From the NCBI GenBank assembly GCA_034190875.2, contig CM067343.1, positions 37,930,789 through 37,994,788 on the forward strand: a DNA stretch of 64,000 nt. The letters run 5' to 3'. Of the stretch, positions 1 through 22,880 are shown piece after piece. Position 1 is the stretch's first letter; the number at the start of each line of letters is the position of its first letter. This stretch comes from Urechis unicinctus (lineage: Eukaryota > Annelida > Polychaeta > Xenopneusta > Urechidae). Below the pieces are notes generated by a model. It was given only the letters and a program-made list of their open reading frames with translations, did not search any database and had not been told where the DNA came from. The translations under genes were made by a program, and so were the position numbers.

Positions 1-4575
<4,575 letters not shown>

Positions 4576-4580
4576 TATAT

Positions 4581-4583
4581 ATG

Positions 4584-4657
<74 letters not shown>

Positions 4658-4855
4658 TTATATATATATAGTATATATGTATATACATATATATATATAT
4701 TTATATATATACGTGTATATATATATACATGTACATATATATATGTATATATATATATGCATATATATAAATATATATATATATGCATATATATAAAATT
4801 ATATATATATGTATACATATATATATATATTTATATATATATACATATATATATG

Positions 4856-4927
<72 letters not shown>

Positions 4928-4975
4928 TGTATATATCTATGCATATATATAATGTATACATATGTTTATATCTTT
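4581..4975. repeat. Long TA/TATG microsatellite
   Basis: Nearly 400 bp of TA with scattered ATGTAT, ACATAT and TATTTATA variants. The variants make it a degenerate, partly palindromic array and not a pure dinucleotide run. Confidence 0.95.
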
Positions 4976-7900
4976 GGTTATAATTGTTAACCAAGATAAT
5001 CTGTCCAAGGGGATAATAGCCTCTGCTAAATGCATTTGGTAAATATTACCTACCACGCATAAAACCTTGCCGTGGTGGTTATTGACATTACCAAAGAATG
5101 AATGTGTTTGCGGAAGACTTTCTTATCAGTAGACACCCTCTAGTAACCACAAAAACGTGCTAAATTCCACTTAACGACGTTATGTCATGGCTGGCAGGCA
5201 ATGTTCGCAACACATGTTAACGATCATTGTTGATCTGAGTTATTTGTTCAGCTGGTCTAAACAGCCCACGGACGTTTCATATGAAAGCTTACCAAGTTAC
5301 TCACCTTCTCACTTGATATCTCCTTTCACATTTGCAAAACCTAATTAACGCAGCTTGGTCCTTAATTTACAAAAAAGCCTAGATCAACTGCATGAATCAG
5401 TGTAAATGTTGTTTGTAAATGTCGGGAAATAGGAAGTACAGATTTTGTAGCGCATATTACTCATGGTGCTCCATAAATAATAATCCAGGCACAGACCGAG
5501 AAAATGATAAAGAGCAAAAATACTAAAGAGCGATAATATAGCAAGGGAGTATTCATTAACCACCACGAAAAGTATATAACAATTATGTAACGTCAAAATA
5601 GCAACATCGGGCACCCAGAATCGTATGTTTTCTTTGAAATAATTAGGCAGCTATCTCCTCCTTATTTCAATATAACCATTATTTACATAATTATGCAGCC
5701 TTACAACGCAGATGTCTGCCATTACGCTATCATCAATTGGTCGCATTTTACGCTAATCGGCTGCAAAATATGTGATAATAAAGCAAATAGCGTTTCAAGA
5801 AGGGCACTTTATGTAAGCAACACTGCTAGACCGGACTTGATATGCTACATTTGGCCGTTTTGAAATGGTAACTGAAATGTCAGCCATGTTGTAGGGTACA
5901 GCTGGGGTACACACTTTGAAGCACATACGCGCATGCGTAAACCTCCAAGACACCTTCATGATAATTCAACTTTCAAAACATTCAAACATCCTCCTGTTCC
6001 CATGCTTATATTGAACGGAGTTTTATTTATCTGTGTAATAGAACAATGCCATTCCTATTGCTCGCGGCTGGGAATTAGTATGATTAAGAGCGAGTGCAAT
6101 CGGACACTGCCTTTAATTATGTAGTGAAAGCTCCCACATGGGAGACGCAATGTATAAGGCACACGATTATACGCCAGTAAGTGGATAGCTTTCGTTTAGC
6201 AATAATGAATACCTTCATTAACGATTGCTTCTGATGTGATCCTTCAACAATCACTATGTATGTCAAGCTTAATCTATAATTAATTAATTAATTAATCATC
6301 ATACATTTAATAATCAGCCGATGTGCTATGATAAGGCATTAAGTATATTATACATTATATCTATTCGTACCCTGGATGTATGTCGAGTGAGGAACGGTCA
6401 GCAGCCTCGACTCGCGTCATCATATTCCCCATAAACTGTTGCTTCATTAAGGTGGCTCTCTGTGCACGAGATAAAAGATGTGAGCCTCTTTTGGCAGTTC
6501 TACGCCATCACGATGAAGATGGGCCACTTTATAAATAACATGCAGCATGTATTTATTTCAATTCTGTCCTGTTAGTGTCAATTTTATTGATGTTAAAGTG
6601 GCTGAGTTCATGGGGATGATACAGTGAGAAGACTGAATACATTAATTCAGTTCTGTGAGTTTTTCTGATAATTGAAAAGTTGGCATGAATGCTGTAGCAT
6701 ATACTTTGACCCATGCTTCAATATTACTTGCAATCAAGTTTCAGACTTGATGCATACTGAGCTACAGTGTTGGGTCATTCTGATGAACTAATTACAAAAC
6801 AAGTACAGGGCACGATTATTTGTACCTTAGGAAGTGGTATTATATTATTAACATCTTCGTTGCCATCTTTGAAAATATCAAGCCATATGTTTTGCGACTT
6901 AGTACAGCAGGTAAGATAGCAGCACAGTCAGTACGCACCAAACAGTAATACCGGCAGCAGGAGTAGAAGTCTCAGGCACACTAGGTCCATCAAAGAAATA
7001 CTCAAGTGTCATGTTACAAGCAGAGCAGGTAATAGAAAAAAAATCGTCTTAGCCCGCGGCCATGTAATGGCATTACGTCATGGCGTTTGACATGCAACAG
7101 CTGCATTCGTGTTATGAGTTGTGCTCAGCGTGTATATTTGATCAACTGGTAGCTGAACAAGATGACCATGACAATCAAGTGTAGATTGAGAGTAGCTTGT
7201 TTGACGATGCCACGTATCGTTACTATCAAGAACATCACCACAATAACGGGCCGCAATTCTTCAAGGTCGTCTCAGAGGATAACACTTGAGGCTAACAAGA
7301 CTCATGTACAGTAACATCGAATATTTGCTGCAAGCCGTCCATCATAAATGGATGAGTTACATGACGTGAATAATGTAGTAAACATTGGTATGGCTTAGCG
7401 CTAGCATGCGACCATTAGCAACATTGGAGGTTTACAGCCCGGTACAAGTATTGCATGTTGATGACCATACGCACAGCTTTCATGGTAGACATCTAACGTA
7501 CTCAATGTTCTCGAAGTAACATGTGTAGATCTGCATTAAATATAGATGCGGGCGTATTTGCGCTTGTTGGGGCGACAAGGATGCATTCTGCTCATTATGA
7601 GGCCTGGAAGGGCATTGTGTTTTATGCTCGCTTATGACAGTTACTTTTTCCATTTGTTAATATTAGTTTAGATTGATAAGGAGTGGGAGAGTATGAAATA
7701 GGATGATTTATATACGCTCATCGATAAACAAATGCACCCGCTCGGTGGTATACTGGAGACGCTCCTTACTTATCTCGTAAGGTTGATCTCAAATGCCGCA
7801 GTTTTCATTAGGTGTAGATGACCCAAATAAGAACCCGTAATGTTTACAGATAATTGACCATATTCATGCACCAAACTATATACATATATTATTAATTGAA

Positions 7901-10900
7901 TCATGCAAAAATGTATAATTCTTACACGGGGACAGCGTTAGTATTGTTTTCCGTCATTGAGATAGAAGGGTATTACGTTCAATTGTATTTAAAGCCTACA
8001 ATTTTCGTCATTGAAAGCACATCATAAAGCCGTTACCGTAATACACTGACAGTATCGCTCAAATATGTTTTTTCATTTCAGACTTCCTCCAAGGAAATAA
8101 TTGAGTGCGAGTTCCCTAAAACATTCGCCCAGATTTATGTCAAATGTTCGGGTTCTAGCCATGGGCAGGACATACACGTCATAAACGCCATATGTTTGGG
8201 TCATTTACCACCTTATACGTGTTATCTACACGTCTATGGGCATACATAGGGTCAATTCTTTATCATTAACTTCCATGGGCGTAAATAGTGGCCTATTGAT
8301 TTTTAGTGGTTCGTGACACTTCGTGAAAACTACGCGATTCACGTTGATACAAACCAATGTGTTTTTTTTAAGATATTTATTAACACATGACATGGCACGT
8401 CAGAAGGGGTGCTTACTGTGGTCAGAAGTCATGCAAACATGATTGTGAGCTTGCTGAATCGAACAATATGTGCTTGTCAATTATGTTATCGTGTAGGTCC
8501 ATGGAATCGGGTATAACATAATTAATCTAGCAAAACTGCAATCGATCTAGAAGATTCGTTCTCCGCAAAACACATACCGAAAAAACGCCCGAGTAGAAAT
8601 ATCCCGTTTCTTCAATTCATGATATGTGACGGTACGTATTGTTGGCGGAGATGTATATCTAGCACATACTGGAAACATGGCCATGCGACGCAGGTTAAAG
8701 GTCTAATTTCCACTTCGTTTTACGTCATCTGGTATCATTCCTGCATACCACTTCATCGCTTATCTGTGATGTTGCCGCTTAACAAATACACCTGTGAAAT
8801 AACCTTGTCCGCCTATATTCAGACATCAATCCCATGCCGGGTATTGTTTGATCTCACTCGTTATGTTAAGCAGCGGCAGCACGAAATATGCACGTATTAA
8901 GCGCATCAAGAGAATAATTGATTTAGCTCTGCAGTAACAGCGTAGTAGAGCTGGCTCATCCTCTCAGTATTTAAGAAAGCGGACGATTGTTTGTATAGTA
9001 AAAAATATAATTTGAATCTTAACTGTATAAGCCGGATTCCGTGCAATCTTTTGTGGGATAAAATACATATAGCATTGTTTTCCTAAGTTGGAAACAATCA
9101 CATTGAAAATATATTGTCTGGTTATATAAAACGCACATGGACTCCAACTTGTGCATGTGTGTGACACTCCATATCAATAGCATAAAGGTTTGTTCGATGA
9201 AGTTTTGGTGAGGTAAATGTTGAACCGTCCATTTTCATTTCCGAAGCATCTCTCTCGCCACATCTGGTAAACCCAATGACATTCAAATGATCTAGATATG
9301 GCCTTCGAGGTGTGGGAAGCGCCTTACCCAGAGTTGGTAAAATCATTTAACACCAAATGGTAATGTGACGTCTGAAATGTGTGATAGAAGACAGTCGGAG
9401 TTAAATAAGACCAACAGACTTGCGTAATTGGCCAGCAGAAATACCCGATCTGCTAAAGATAACTTTGACTAGCCTCAATACTGGTTCGAGTGGCAATTGC
9501 GCATGTATTTCTATTTCATTATGTGTTCCAAATCCCGAATTTATTAATGAATCACATTTGTGTCATAAATCATTGGGTACTTCTGGGATCTTACTAACTA
9601 ACATATGTTTAGTGTCCGTTTTATCAACAATGATATTACGTGCAAAGTGTCTTAATGGACTTTAATTTAAAGACCTTGAATGTCAGTATATAGGCTCAGG
9701 TTTTTGTTTCTAACATTGACTTAATTTGATGTAGCCCTTTGCATAAAAACAAATTTGTTCTCACTGCAGCCCAAAGGGACGACAGATATTCATATAATGC
9801 TTGCAGACTCATAGCTTTATATTAACGTATGTGCCTATTTCGGGAAATTGCAAGGCTAATGGCTTTCAAGGGCGTTGTTAGAAGCGGCTCGTTACGCCTC
9901 TTCTCCCTTCACCCTTCAATGCTCCAAGATCATTATATGCATTAGGGATAACACAGTTCCTCTACATTCATACATTCCAAACTGCACATGAGGCCGCCCA
10001 GACCACGTCTTTGCTTTCCAAAAGTGCCCTATCAACAAGGTAAGTAAATGTACGATTGATTACACAAAAAACGTAAGCACAATCATCTCCTTCTGTGCGA
10101 TCTTTTGTGTTGATGCAAACGTATCGGGGTGCAATCGGCATCTAGCGCGATGAACTAACACCTTGGTCACATTTGGAAAGGTTCGTAAACTGAAATCGTA
10201 TCTCACTAATAATACAGGTGCTGCCACGTATCAAAATGACCATTTGAAAACATTATTTCACGGACAGAACAATATCCTAAGAACAAAACACACTTATGCT
10301 AACTTATATAAATTATGCCGATTAAGTCAAAGAAATTATGTACAAGCAGGTCAAAAATTGTCATGAATAAATCAGAAGGCTCTGATGTGAGAGTATAATA
10401 AGTCGAACGCATGATTAGGCCGAACTTGTGTCAAGAGATTTGCTCACCGTGGCCATCAGAACATCCTTAAGCTTAATTACATTCGTTGGACGTCACTCTC
10501 TAATAGGTGATGCATGGAATTGAAAGCGCTCTATCCTCGACTGGAGAATACTTAAATGACACTTCATTTTAACGTTGTCGGCAATTGTTCATTTTGATCT
10601 AGCCACAGCACTTTGCTCACATCAGGTCGTCACTAGGGCATCGAAATGCCCATGGGTTCACTAGCAGATGGAAAAAAGCGGCCTCGTAAATTTAAACGGA
10701 CGGCCATATATTCTTTTCATGGACGATTTCGTGAATATACCATCATTGATTAAAAACAGATAACCCTATACATTTGCCAAGCGTATTCATTGTTTGATTA
10801 TTTGATCTAGTTTCGATGCAAGCACACAACAAAAACTACAAATGATCTAAAGCAGATCATGAATATCTGATTAATCAAACCTTCATCCCATCTCTAAGAA

Positions 10901-13900
10901 GGCAAGTTATTCAATGTAAAATAGTTATGCTGACTTAATGCTGCGAGACTCAACCAGCTCTGGAAAGCTCTTACTGCCTGGTTATTTGTCGTTACATTTA
11001 ATTCTTCTTTGGTCATAAACCGTAGTTTTGTCTACCCCATAACCTGGCTGTGTCTTGCGGTTGAAATTTGTGCAACGGCATTACAGTGAAAGTGAAATTG
11101 CTACACCACATGGAACGTATACATTCATCGCATGCACATGGTGTCGCTTCTTAATATTCCAAGGCCTCTGTCAGTTCAAGTTGATAACATGCACAGTAAG
11201 TAAATGATTTAAAGGTGCTACAATTGCATTAGTAGTGGCAGAATGATTTATTACAAATAATGTGTGTGTCCAGCTGTACAATAATACAATTTGAACATAA
11301 CCACTACAAATTAACTTGAATTGAAAGGATAACTAATAACTCCCGAATGGTCGTTATAGTATTCATACTATGGCGCACAAGACCCACAGTGGCTGCCAAA
11401 ACTCAAGGCGGTTTGCAAAGTAACAAAGAGTTGTAGCCCACAATTACGACACGACATTGAATCTACCCCTTCTGTGATTCGCTTTGTGGATAACATAAGT
11501 TAAATAATGTGGCATAATTTATTTAATATATTTGACAGCCTCCCTACCAACGTTAAGGATAAAGCTGAACTTTCTTGGAAGCATTTAAGTAATTCAAATC
11601 AGTTTACTGCTTTTCATGAATTTTGCTATGATGTTGCTGTGTGTCACATCAAGTCGGCTATCTGGTCTCTAACTCTCTGTTAATTTAAATACTGGGTTGT
11701 TTGATTATGCTCCGCTTGAACAGCTCATACAAAATAATATTCCTATCAGGTTGGTACTAAATTGTCAAAGATACTTGCACATCCGTTAGCAGTTAGGTAA
11801 ATGTTCTCCCCAACCAAACATAACGGTTGCCACGATAACTTTCGATGGAAAAAACAGAGCATTTCGATATTAGTTATAATATCGAAATAAACGAAAAGTT
11901 TATGACAAATCTGTAACATGTTTATACCGAAGTACAACGATCTCTTTTAACAATTGCAGCCTGTCACATGTATGAACACTGACTCGTTATTTTTAATGTA
12001 GTTTCTGGCGAACTTTTGCTTTAGATTCGTTGACTTATCATTGTCTAGTAGCTAGGCATTGATGCACTGGTCTATTCGAATACATGTGTTGGCTACTACT
12101 TATGAACTATAGATTGGTAGAACAGTCATATTTGAATGACTGATCAATATAACTTGCTGCCAGTTCTATCGTCATTCTGATTATGGCAATTATTGCGTAG
12201 TACTTCAATCATATCAATAGGATCATATAGACTTGTGCAGCGCTTGCCAATGGTTGGAATTGTTTCCCCCAAACGCATATATTAGAGCATGGCTTCATCA
12301 AACCGCAGTAACCTTCTAAGAAGTTGCCAGTCGGACTGGATTTCGGTCGATGGAATACTGAGCTTTTCATTTTTACTTGAATTGGTAAAGGATGTTAAAC
12401 TTTGATTAAAAAATTGAATGTAGCTGCTGTGTTCCATCATTAAGATGCTTTATTCATCCGATCTAAGGAAAGCAGATAAGATCACAGCTTTCTCTGCAAT
12501 TAATGATTTATTCTGCATTATGTTTGCAGCAAACGGTTGTAGTAACTAATCGTAGGCATAAACATACAAAAAGAAAACTAGTGTCAATGCATGGCATCGA
12601 TCCGTGGGTGTTGGTGTCCTATAGGGAGGCAATCATAAACCTTTGTTAACTTAGCCCGAGCGACAAATTGAGCTTATATGCCAACAGGTTAATGCACTTC
12701 CATTTCTTATTAGAGTAGTTACCATGTGGCACTTGTTAGTATAGTGCAAAGGCAATGGATATTGATCTACGCATCTAGTACAATCAATTGTGACTGACAA
12801 CTTATATAAAAGTTGAGAGTTCTAAAATGCTCAAATTTAAATAAATTAAACAAAGTTTAATCATTTTCAAAAGGCGTAGCTTCCGGCAATAAAAATTGAT
12901 AGGTCATATTACTTCAGACAAACACTGAACTGGTAACAACTATTATACCATTAATACACTAACATTAAAATGTTTAATTGAGACCAGAAGACTAGAAAAA
13001 TTTCTGGATGTTTATCAAATTTAACCACAACCACTTTTTCATTATTATTGCTAATTATGAATGATATCGTCCGCTCCAATGTGTTACCTGCCCAAATATG
13101 ACTGACTTTTGTTGTATCGTGGAATATCCGATGCTCCACAATGCATTATGCAGAGCGAACAGTGATAAATGTTAATGTGAGAAACAAATTAATAAACGAT
13201 AGTTATGTATCTTGTCGTCCCGAACCTACCATGTATATTGGTAAGTGTTTGGAAATAGCCAATGCTATTTTGTATGGACTATAGCATAAACAGCAGAGTA
13301 ATTCGAGTTTGATTATTACAATGTTGGTATTGACATGATCCATGGGTCTTAACCCCGGTTGTGCTACAGTTATTACTGGTGCCAACTACGTTATCTTAGA
13401 CGTTTAGACAGCAAGTAATTTCGGTCGTTAAATATCACTGGCACAAAGTGTATGCTAACGAGCATATTTCCTTTGCGTAAACAGCCTGGCAGTAGTCTTT
13501 CTACTACAAACGTGAAATTTCGTTGTTGAACATATCTGTGATATGTTTCAAACGAATCGTGACTATTTCCGTTGTGTCAAGTAAATAATCCGCATGGAAT
13601 GTGACTTTCTCTTCCATTTACTAGCAAGCTTTAGTGTGGCATGAAACTTAGCTGCACACAAGTTCTGCTGCTCGCTAAAGCGGCGACACGTTTCCCTCAA
13701 AAGAAAATCGATATCCACATCAATTGGACTGAGATTGCAAAAATAATCTGCCCCATTTATAGTGTCAATCGGGTGTGGCGTGGGACTAAAATCCAGCATA
13801 TCAATTTTTTTCCGAGGTTCCCACGAAAACCGTTTGCATCGGTATTTTATTTCTTCAGCTATAAAGCTTATACAAATATAGATATACAAATAATACGAGG

Positions 13901-14929
13901 TAACAATTTCGGATGAATCAAATTTGCGTGTGAAGAAGCACTAGTTGGGATTGCGGTTGCATCTGCATATATTACTGCAATTAATCCCATCATTCACCTC
14001 TGAATTTTTGATGCATCTGGCAAATTAATCACAACACACCTTCATCCATCAAATCGGTATTTTCTTTCTACTGCATTAAATACTATCTACTTAGATATGT
14101 GTGTTCACTTTGCCGGGCTTCTGAAAATATTTGCTATATTGTTTGGTCATTTACATGCAGCATGCAGTGTAGCCGACATAACTGACAGTTTTATAGATAA
14201 AACGCTTTACAACGGAATTCAAAACGCTTGTTTGCTCTCTGATGTTGACAATAATGCATTGGGATGGTTATTTCTGTTGAAAGCCATATAGCGAGCCAAT
14301 ATTAAATCCCAATATTGACGTGTTCCAATCTTGGATATGGTGCTTCAATAATGTCATCAGTGAATCATGATTGAATTTGCGTACCCAATCAACCTGCTTT
14401 CTTGTTCAACGATTCTGTAGAGCTGTTTTTTTACATAGAGAAATAAGAGTAACGTGATGTATTTCTACTTTTATGATAGTGTTTAGACACCAGCAGGTGA
14501 GGTTTACGTGCGGCTCTTATTCTTTCCATTTTGTTGAACAATTTGTTGTCAACAATACCCAACCTCTACTGGCTTTCTTGGAATTAATTGTAGAATGGAG
14601 AGTAACATAGCAATCTATCGCGAACAGTAACCCATGATTATTTCTGCATAAGCTTGGCTTTTATAAATACTGCCTCAAACGTCAATCAGGTAGATGAATA
14701 ATGCAGCGTGCTTTTATTTACAGTTAAAAAGTAACAGCCGTCAATCAAGAAAGTAGCCTATTATCACAGTCGCAGACTGCGTTCCTACTCTAACACCGTG
14801 GTTTAATAAGAAAGAAATTTTTTCAAGAACACGTAGGTTGGCTTTGTTATCCAAAGACGCATAGCCACCATTGGTAGGAAGACCGAAGACCGAAAAAGAT
14901 GATATATGGTATGCGATAGTTATATATAC
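4976..14929. other. Ten kilobases of unique AT-rich DNA
   Basis: I found no supported gene in this long stretch. Open frames reach at most about 108 codons and show no motif I recognise. The overlapping pair 13563-13889 (minus) and 13641-13916 (plus) is open on both strands, which looks like chance. A small (TAAT)n tract sits at 6276-6297. Divergent repeats that I could not detect by eye may be present. Confidence 0.45.
6276..6297. repeat. (TAAT)n microsatellite
   Basis: About five tandem TAAT units in otherwise unique sequence. Confidence 0.9.
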
Positions 14930-18551
<3,622 letters not shown>

Positions 18552-18825
18552 CCCAAAATATTTATGTCCCCCTACGATGTTGATGGTAACTAGACATCTA
18601 TAATCAGCCCTTTATGACCTTTGACCTTTGAGTTAGCTGAGAAAAACTTGTATAACAATCTCTGTTCTATTCTCCAAATTACACATGGACCCTTCAGCTG
18701 TTGATGGCAACTAGTAATATAAAATGTAGCCCTTTATGACTTTAGACATATGAGTCATTAATAGTACATAGTACATTTCCTACTCTTCCCAAATTACACA
18801 TGGGCCGTGCCTTTGTTGATGCCTC
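18552..18825 (+). repeat. ~120-bp tandem repeat, about 2.3 units
   Basis: The units begin at about 18552, 18674 and 18789, each with a CCAAA(T/A)TA...CATG segment followed by TGTTGATGG. Units one and two also share CCCTTTATGAC. The spacing is 122 and then 115 bp. Divergence between units is substantial, so the duplication is old. It directly precedes the 31-bp minisatellite. Confidence 0.75.
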
Positions 18826-18984
18826 CTTGCAACCCATAATTAATCTACATAGTCTATAAAAAAACCGATAAAACCATTGTTGTCCATGTAAAGCTTTTAT
18901 AATAAAATTTTTATACTAATGTTTTCTTATAAAGCAAACTAACAGCCTCAAATCATATATGAAGCCCTCTGAGAGTGATTATTC

Positions 18985-19945
18985 CTCTCAGTCCTTTGAA
19001 ATTTGGTGTACAGCTACTCCAGTCGATCAATTATTCCAGTCCGTTGATATGGGGCTGACAACTTCAGTCCATTGAAATATGGTGTACAAATACTCAAGTA
19101 TATTGAAATATGGTGTATGGCTACTCAAGTCCATTAAAATATGAACCCTGACTACTCCAGTGTATTGATATATGGTGTACGGCTACTCCAGTCCATTTTG
19201 GAAAATGGTGCATGGCTACTCCAGTCGTTTGGAAAATGGTGTATGGCTACTCCAGTCTATGGATGTATGGTGTATGGCTACCCCAGTCTTTTGTAATAAG
19301 GCTTAAAGCTACTATAGTCCTTTGAGAAATGGCGCTAGGATACTCCATTCCATTGAAATATGATGTAGAGCTACTCAAGTCTAAAGAAATATGGTGCACA
19401 GCTCCTCCGGTCCATCGAAATATGATATACAGCTACTGCAGTACAACGGAATATGGTGTATGGCTACTCCAGTTCATTGAAATATGGTGTACAGCTACTA
19501 CAGTCTATTGATATATGGTGTACGGATACTTCAGTCCATTGAAATATGATGTATGGCTACCCCAGTTCTTTGCAATATGATGTACAGCTCCTAAAGTCCA
19601 TTGAAATATGGTGTATGGCTACTCCAGTGCATTGAAATATGGTGCTAGGCTACTCCAGTCGATTGAAACAGTGTATTGTAATTCATATCCTTTAATATAT
19701 GGTGTATGGCTACTCCAGTGCATTGAAATATGGTGTACAGTTACTGTAATACATAAAATTATGATGCGTGGCTACTCAAGGTCATTGAAATATGGTGTAC
19801 AGATCGCCAGTACATTTAAGTCTGATCTATTCTACTCAAGTCAATTGAAATATGGTTTATTGTCATTTTGAAGCATTTATTAGCGTAGTACATTGCTTCA
19901 TTTGAATAGGATCTACAGCTCAATCAGTGCATTTTAATATTGTCA
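18985..19945 (+). repeat. 31-bp minisatellite, about 30 units
   Basis: The consensus contains GGTGTATGGCTACTCCAGT followed by CCATTGAAATAT. Units differ by substitutions (GTATGG or GTACAG; CCATTG, GCATTG or TCTTTG) and small indels. Divergence rises towards the 3' end, where single recognisable units fade out near 19945. Open frames at 19329-19511 and 19608-19871 are by-products of the array. Confidence 0.92.
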
Positions 19946-20371
19946 GACAGTAAATGAAGCAATTCCAGTCTTACGTCAGTGTGTTGGGGAAGTTTGTAAG
20001 GGATTATTATTTTCTTTGATGAACTCTCCACATTACCATTATCTAAATATCTGGTCAGTCACCATGGACTTGTTTGCCTTTTTATGCATGATTATGCAAT
20101 TACCGAACAGATAATCTGTGTTTGGATGTTATAATCTGTTATTTCACTGGTATTTTTTAATGTCTGATCGAATAAATTAATTAAACAGTTATCTACCGGT
20201 CTAATAGATTTAAACATACGATGAAATAAAATGGTGTACCTTGAGCTTTTGTCTGGTACGATGTATCCGTGCTCCCGTACACCAATATATAGGATTGACG
20301 ACGCTCCAGCAAGTAGTGTCAGATAATTTTCCTGTGTAAATATTGCGTCAATTAACGAATAACAATTTGGC

Positions 20372-20771
<400 letters not shown>

Positions 20772-20878
20772 CCTCCATTGATATATGCAAAGGAGATATA
20801 TACTGATATATAGAAATATTGGTCCAGATTCCATCGGTGAAGTTGTTGTGGTAGCCATTATAATGATCAATTACTTTG

Positions 20879-20931
20879 CGTTTTCGCACAGAAAATCGCC
20901 ATGTATTGCGTCGGAAATATAGGCATATGTA
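20879..20931 (+). repeat. 53-bp direct repeat, copy 2
   Basis: It is almost identical to 20611-20663, 268 bp downstream. The interval between the two copies is mostly TA microsatellite. This suggests a local duplication, or slippage that copied the flank together with the array. Confidence 0.9.
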
Positions 20932-21130
20932 CCCTAATACTGGCATGTTTTCTGTACCAAGTTTATCTATGTGTACGTTCGAACAATATATTACGAGTCG
21001 GCAATATTTATAATTAACTAATATTATTTAACATAATTTCTTATACCTCTATCCCTCATTCAGGTGGTTTGTTTGGCCACAAATTGACACCTATAACAAT
21101 AATGTCACTATTGAAAGAGTTGAAATTGGC

Positions 21131-21980
21131 GCAAGACAATAAGTTATGTTGCAGCTGTACAATAATTCACCGGGCACCGTTGTTTTCAGCGAGATCGACT
21201 TTCTGTGTGTTTGACCAACCCAAATATCGAAAACACTACCTAGCCATTTGTAAGCTTTTATGGTGTTAATTATGATCTCTTAGGCACATTATGAATATTT
21301 ATTCCTTATTCATAATACAGAACGTATCGTATTCAATAGTCCCTAACTAGATACACTTAATTCTATTTATATGCATGAGCCTTTTGCTCGATTCTCTGTC
21401 TATTTGCTCTCCAATATCATATCTGCAGGATGTATGTAAATCGACCTCTTTATATGGCATGAAAATGGCGGTGTTTAGATTTCATCCGTATAATCTGTAA
21501 TTTATATTAGCGTTTCCATCTCAAGCATCCCTCGAGAATAATTAATGGTTGTAATATATTGTCATTAATGTCCTTTAGGGGGGTTATCCGCAATCTGTTT
21601 CTCCATATGCAATAACAAGTATACTTCAGCAATAGTCCCCATTCGAGGTCACACAATATATATATAATTAGTAGCTGTCTTGATAACCAGTTAACAGATG
21701 GCGTGTGATGACGTATTAATTTCATTTCATTCACGAAGAGAGCACCCTTTGTGTCGCAGAATATCGCATTATAAGATAAACATCACACAAACCGCAGGGC
21801 TGTTTAATATCTCATAGCAAGAGCTAGATTCTAAGTGATCATGATATCATTAAAGCAACCATATTAAATTGTCCGGCACATTCTTGCATGCAAACTTTAT
21901 GTACATGCCTAACTTCAAGACTCGTTTTTTTGGCGGAAAACGTGGTCATGAATACCAATACGCACTCCTCTCTGTGCTCT
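21131..21980 (+). repeat. ~0.85-kb dispersed direct repeat, copy 1
   Basis: The same sequence is present at 32396-33212 in the same orientation. Shared landmarks include ACCGGGCACCGTTG or CCCGGGCACCGTTG, GACTTTCTGTGTGTTT, TGCAGGATGTATGTAAATCG and CACAAACCGCAGGGCTG. By eye the copies are roughly 85-90% identical with small indels. No coding frame is conserved, so it is a non-coding repeat or segmental duplicate of unknown family. Confidence 0.9.
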
Positions 21981-22244
21981 ACATCGTGCAACAATGGCAA
22001 ACGTAATAGAAGAGCAATGAACTGCGGTAATTGAAAAAATAGTTAAAAAGGCTTTTAGCGTTAAATATGCGCAGTCAGTGATGCCTGTCTAAAACATGCT
22101 TACTTTTGAGCTGCTCCTTACAATTGTTCCGATACATTCAAGGCCAAGAGGTGAAAACGAGCTTCGCATGATCTCACCTATTATCACTTAAAGCGATTGT
22201 ATGCCAGGTGACATACTACCTTTATGAAACATATGTCTAATCGT

Positions 22245-22282
22245 TAACATATATTTATATAAATATATCTATATATTTATAT

Positions 22283-22323
<41 letters not shown>

Positions 22324-22757
22324 ATATATATATATGTATATATTTATATATAACATATTTATATACAACAACATATATATTTATATATATATATATGAAT
22401 ATATTTATATATGTATATATCTTCATATACGTACCTCTATGTAAATTCATATATATATATGTATATAAATACATGTAAATATATATATACTTATACATAT
22501 ATATGAATAGATACTACATATTTATATTTGCTCATGTATTCATACATATATACACAATATATATGTATACATATAAGTACATACATCTGTTTATATATAA
22601 ATATGTATTAACTTGGACAAACGTGTTTTAATACATATATGCAAATATATATATTATAGTGATATATATATATTACAAACGTATATATATAACTATATAT
22701 ATATATATATATATATATGCATATATATATACGTATATCTATATATAATATATATAT

Positions 22758-22829
<72 letters not shown>

Positions 22830-22880
22830 ATAGATACTATGATATATAATATATATATCAAAATATATTATATATATATA
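22245..22880. repeat. Degenerate TA/ATATGTATA region
   Basis: Over 600 bp consisting almost only of A and T, with repeated TATATTTATATA, ATGTATAT and GAATATAT variants and two purer TA arrays. It looks like an old, mutated microsatellite. Confidence 0.9.

Noticed and set aside
13563..13916. Overlapping frames open on both strands
   Set aside because: Neither translation resembles a known protein, and open frames on opposite strands over the same bases usually reflect composition.
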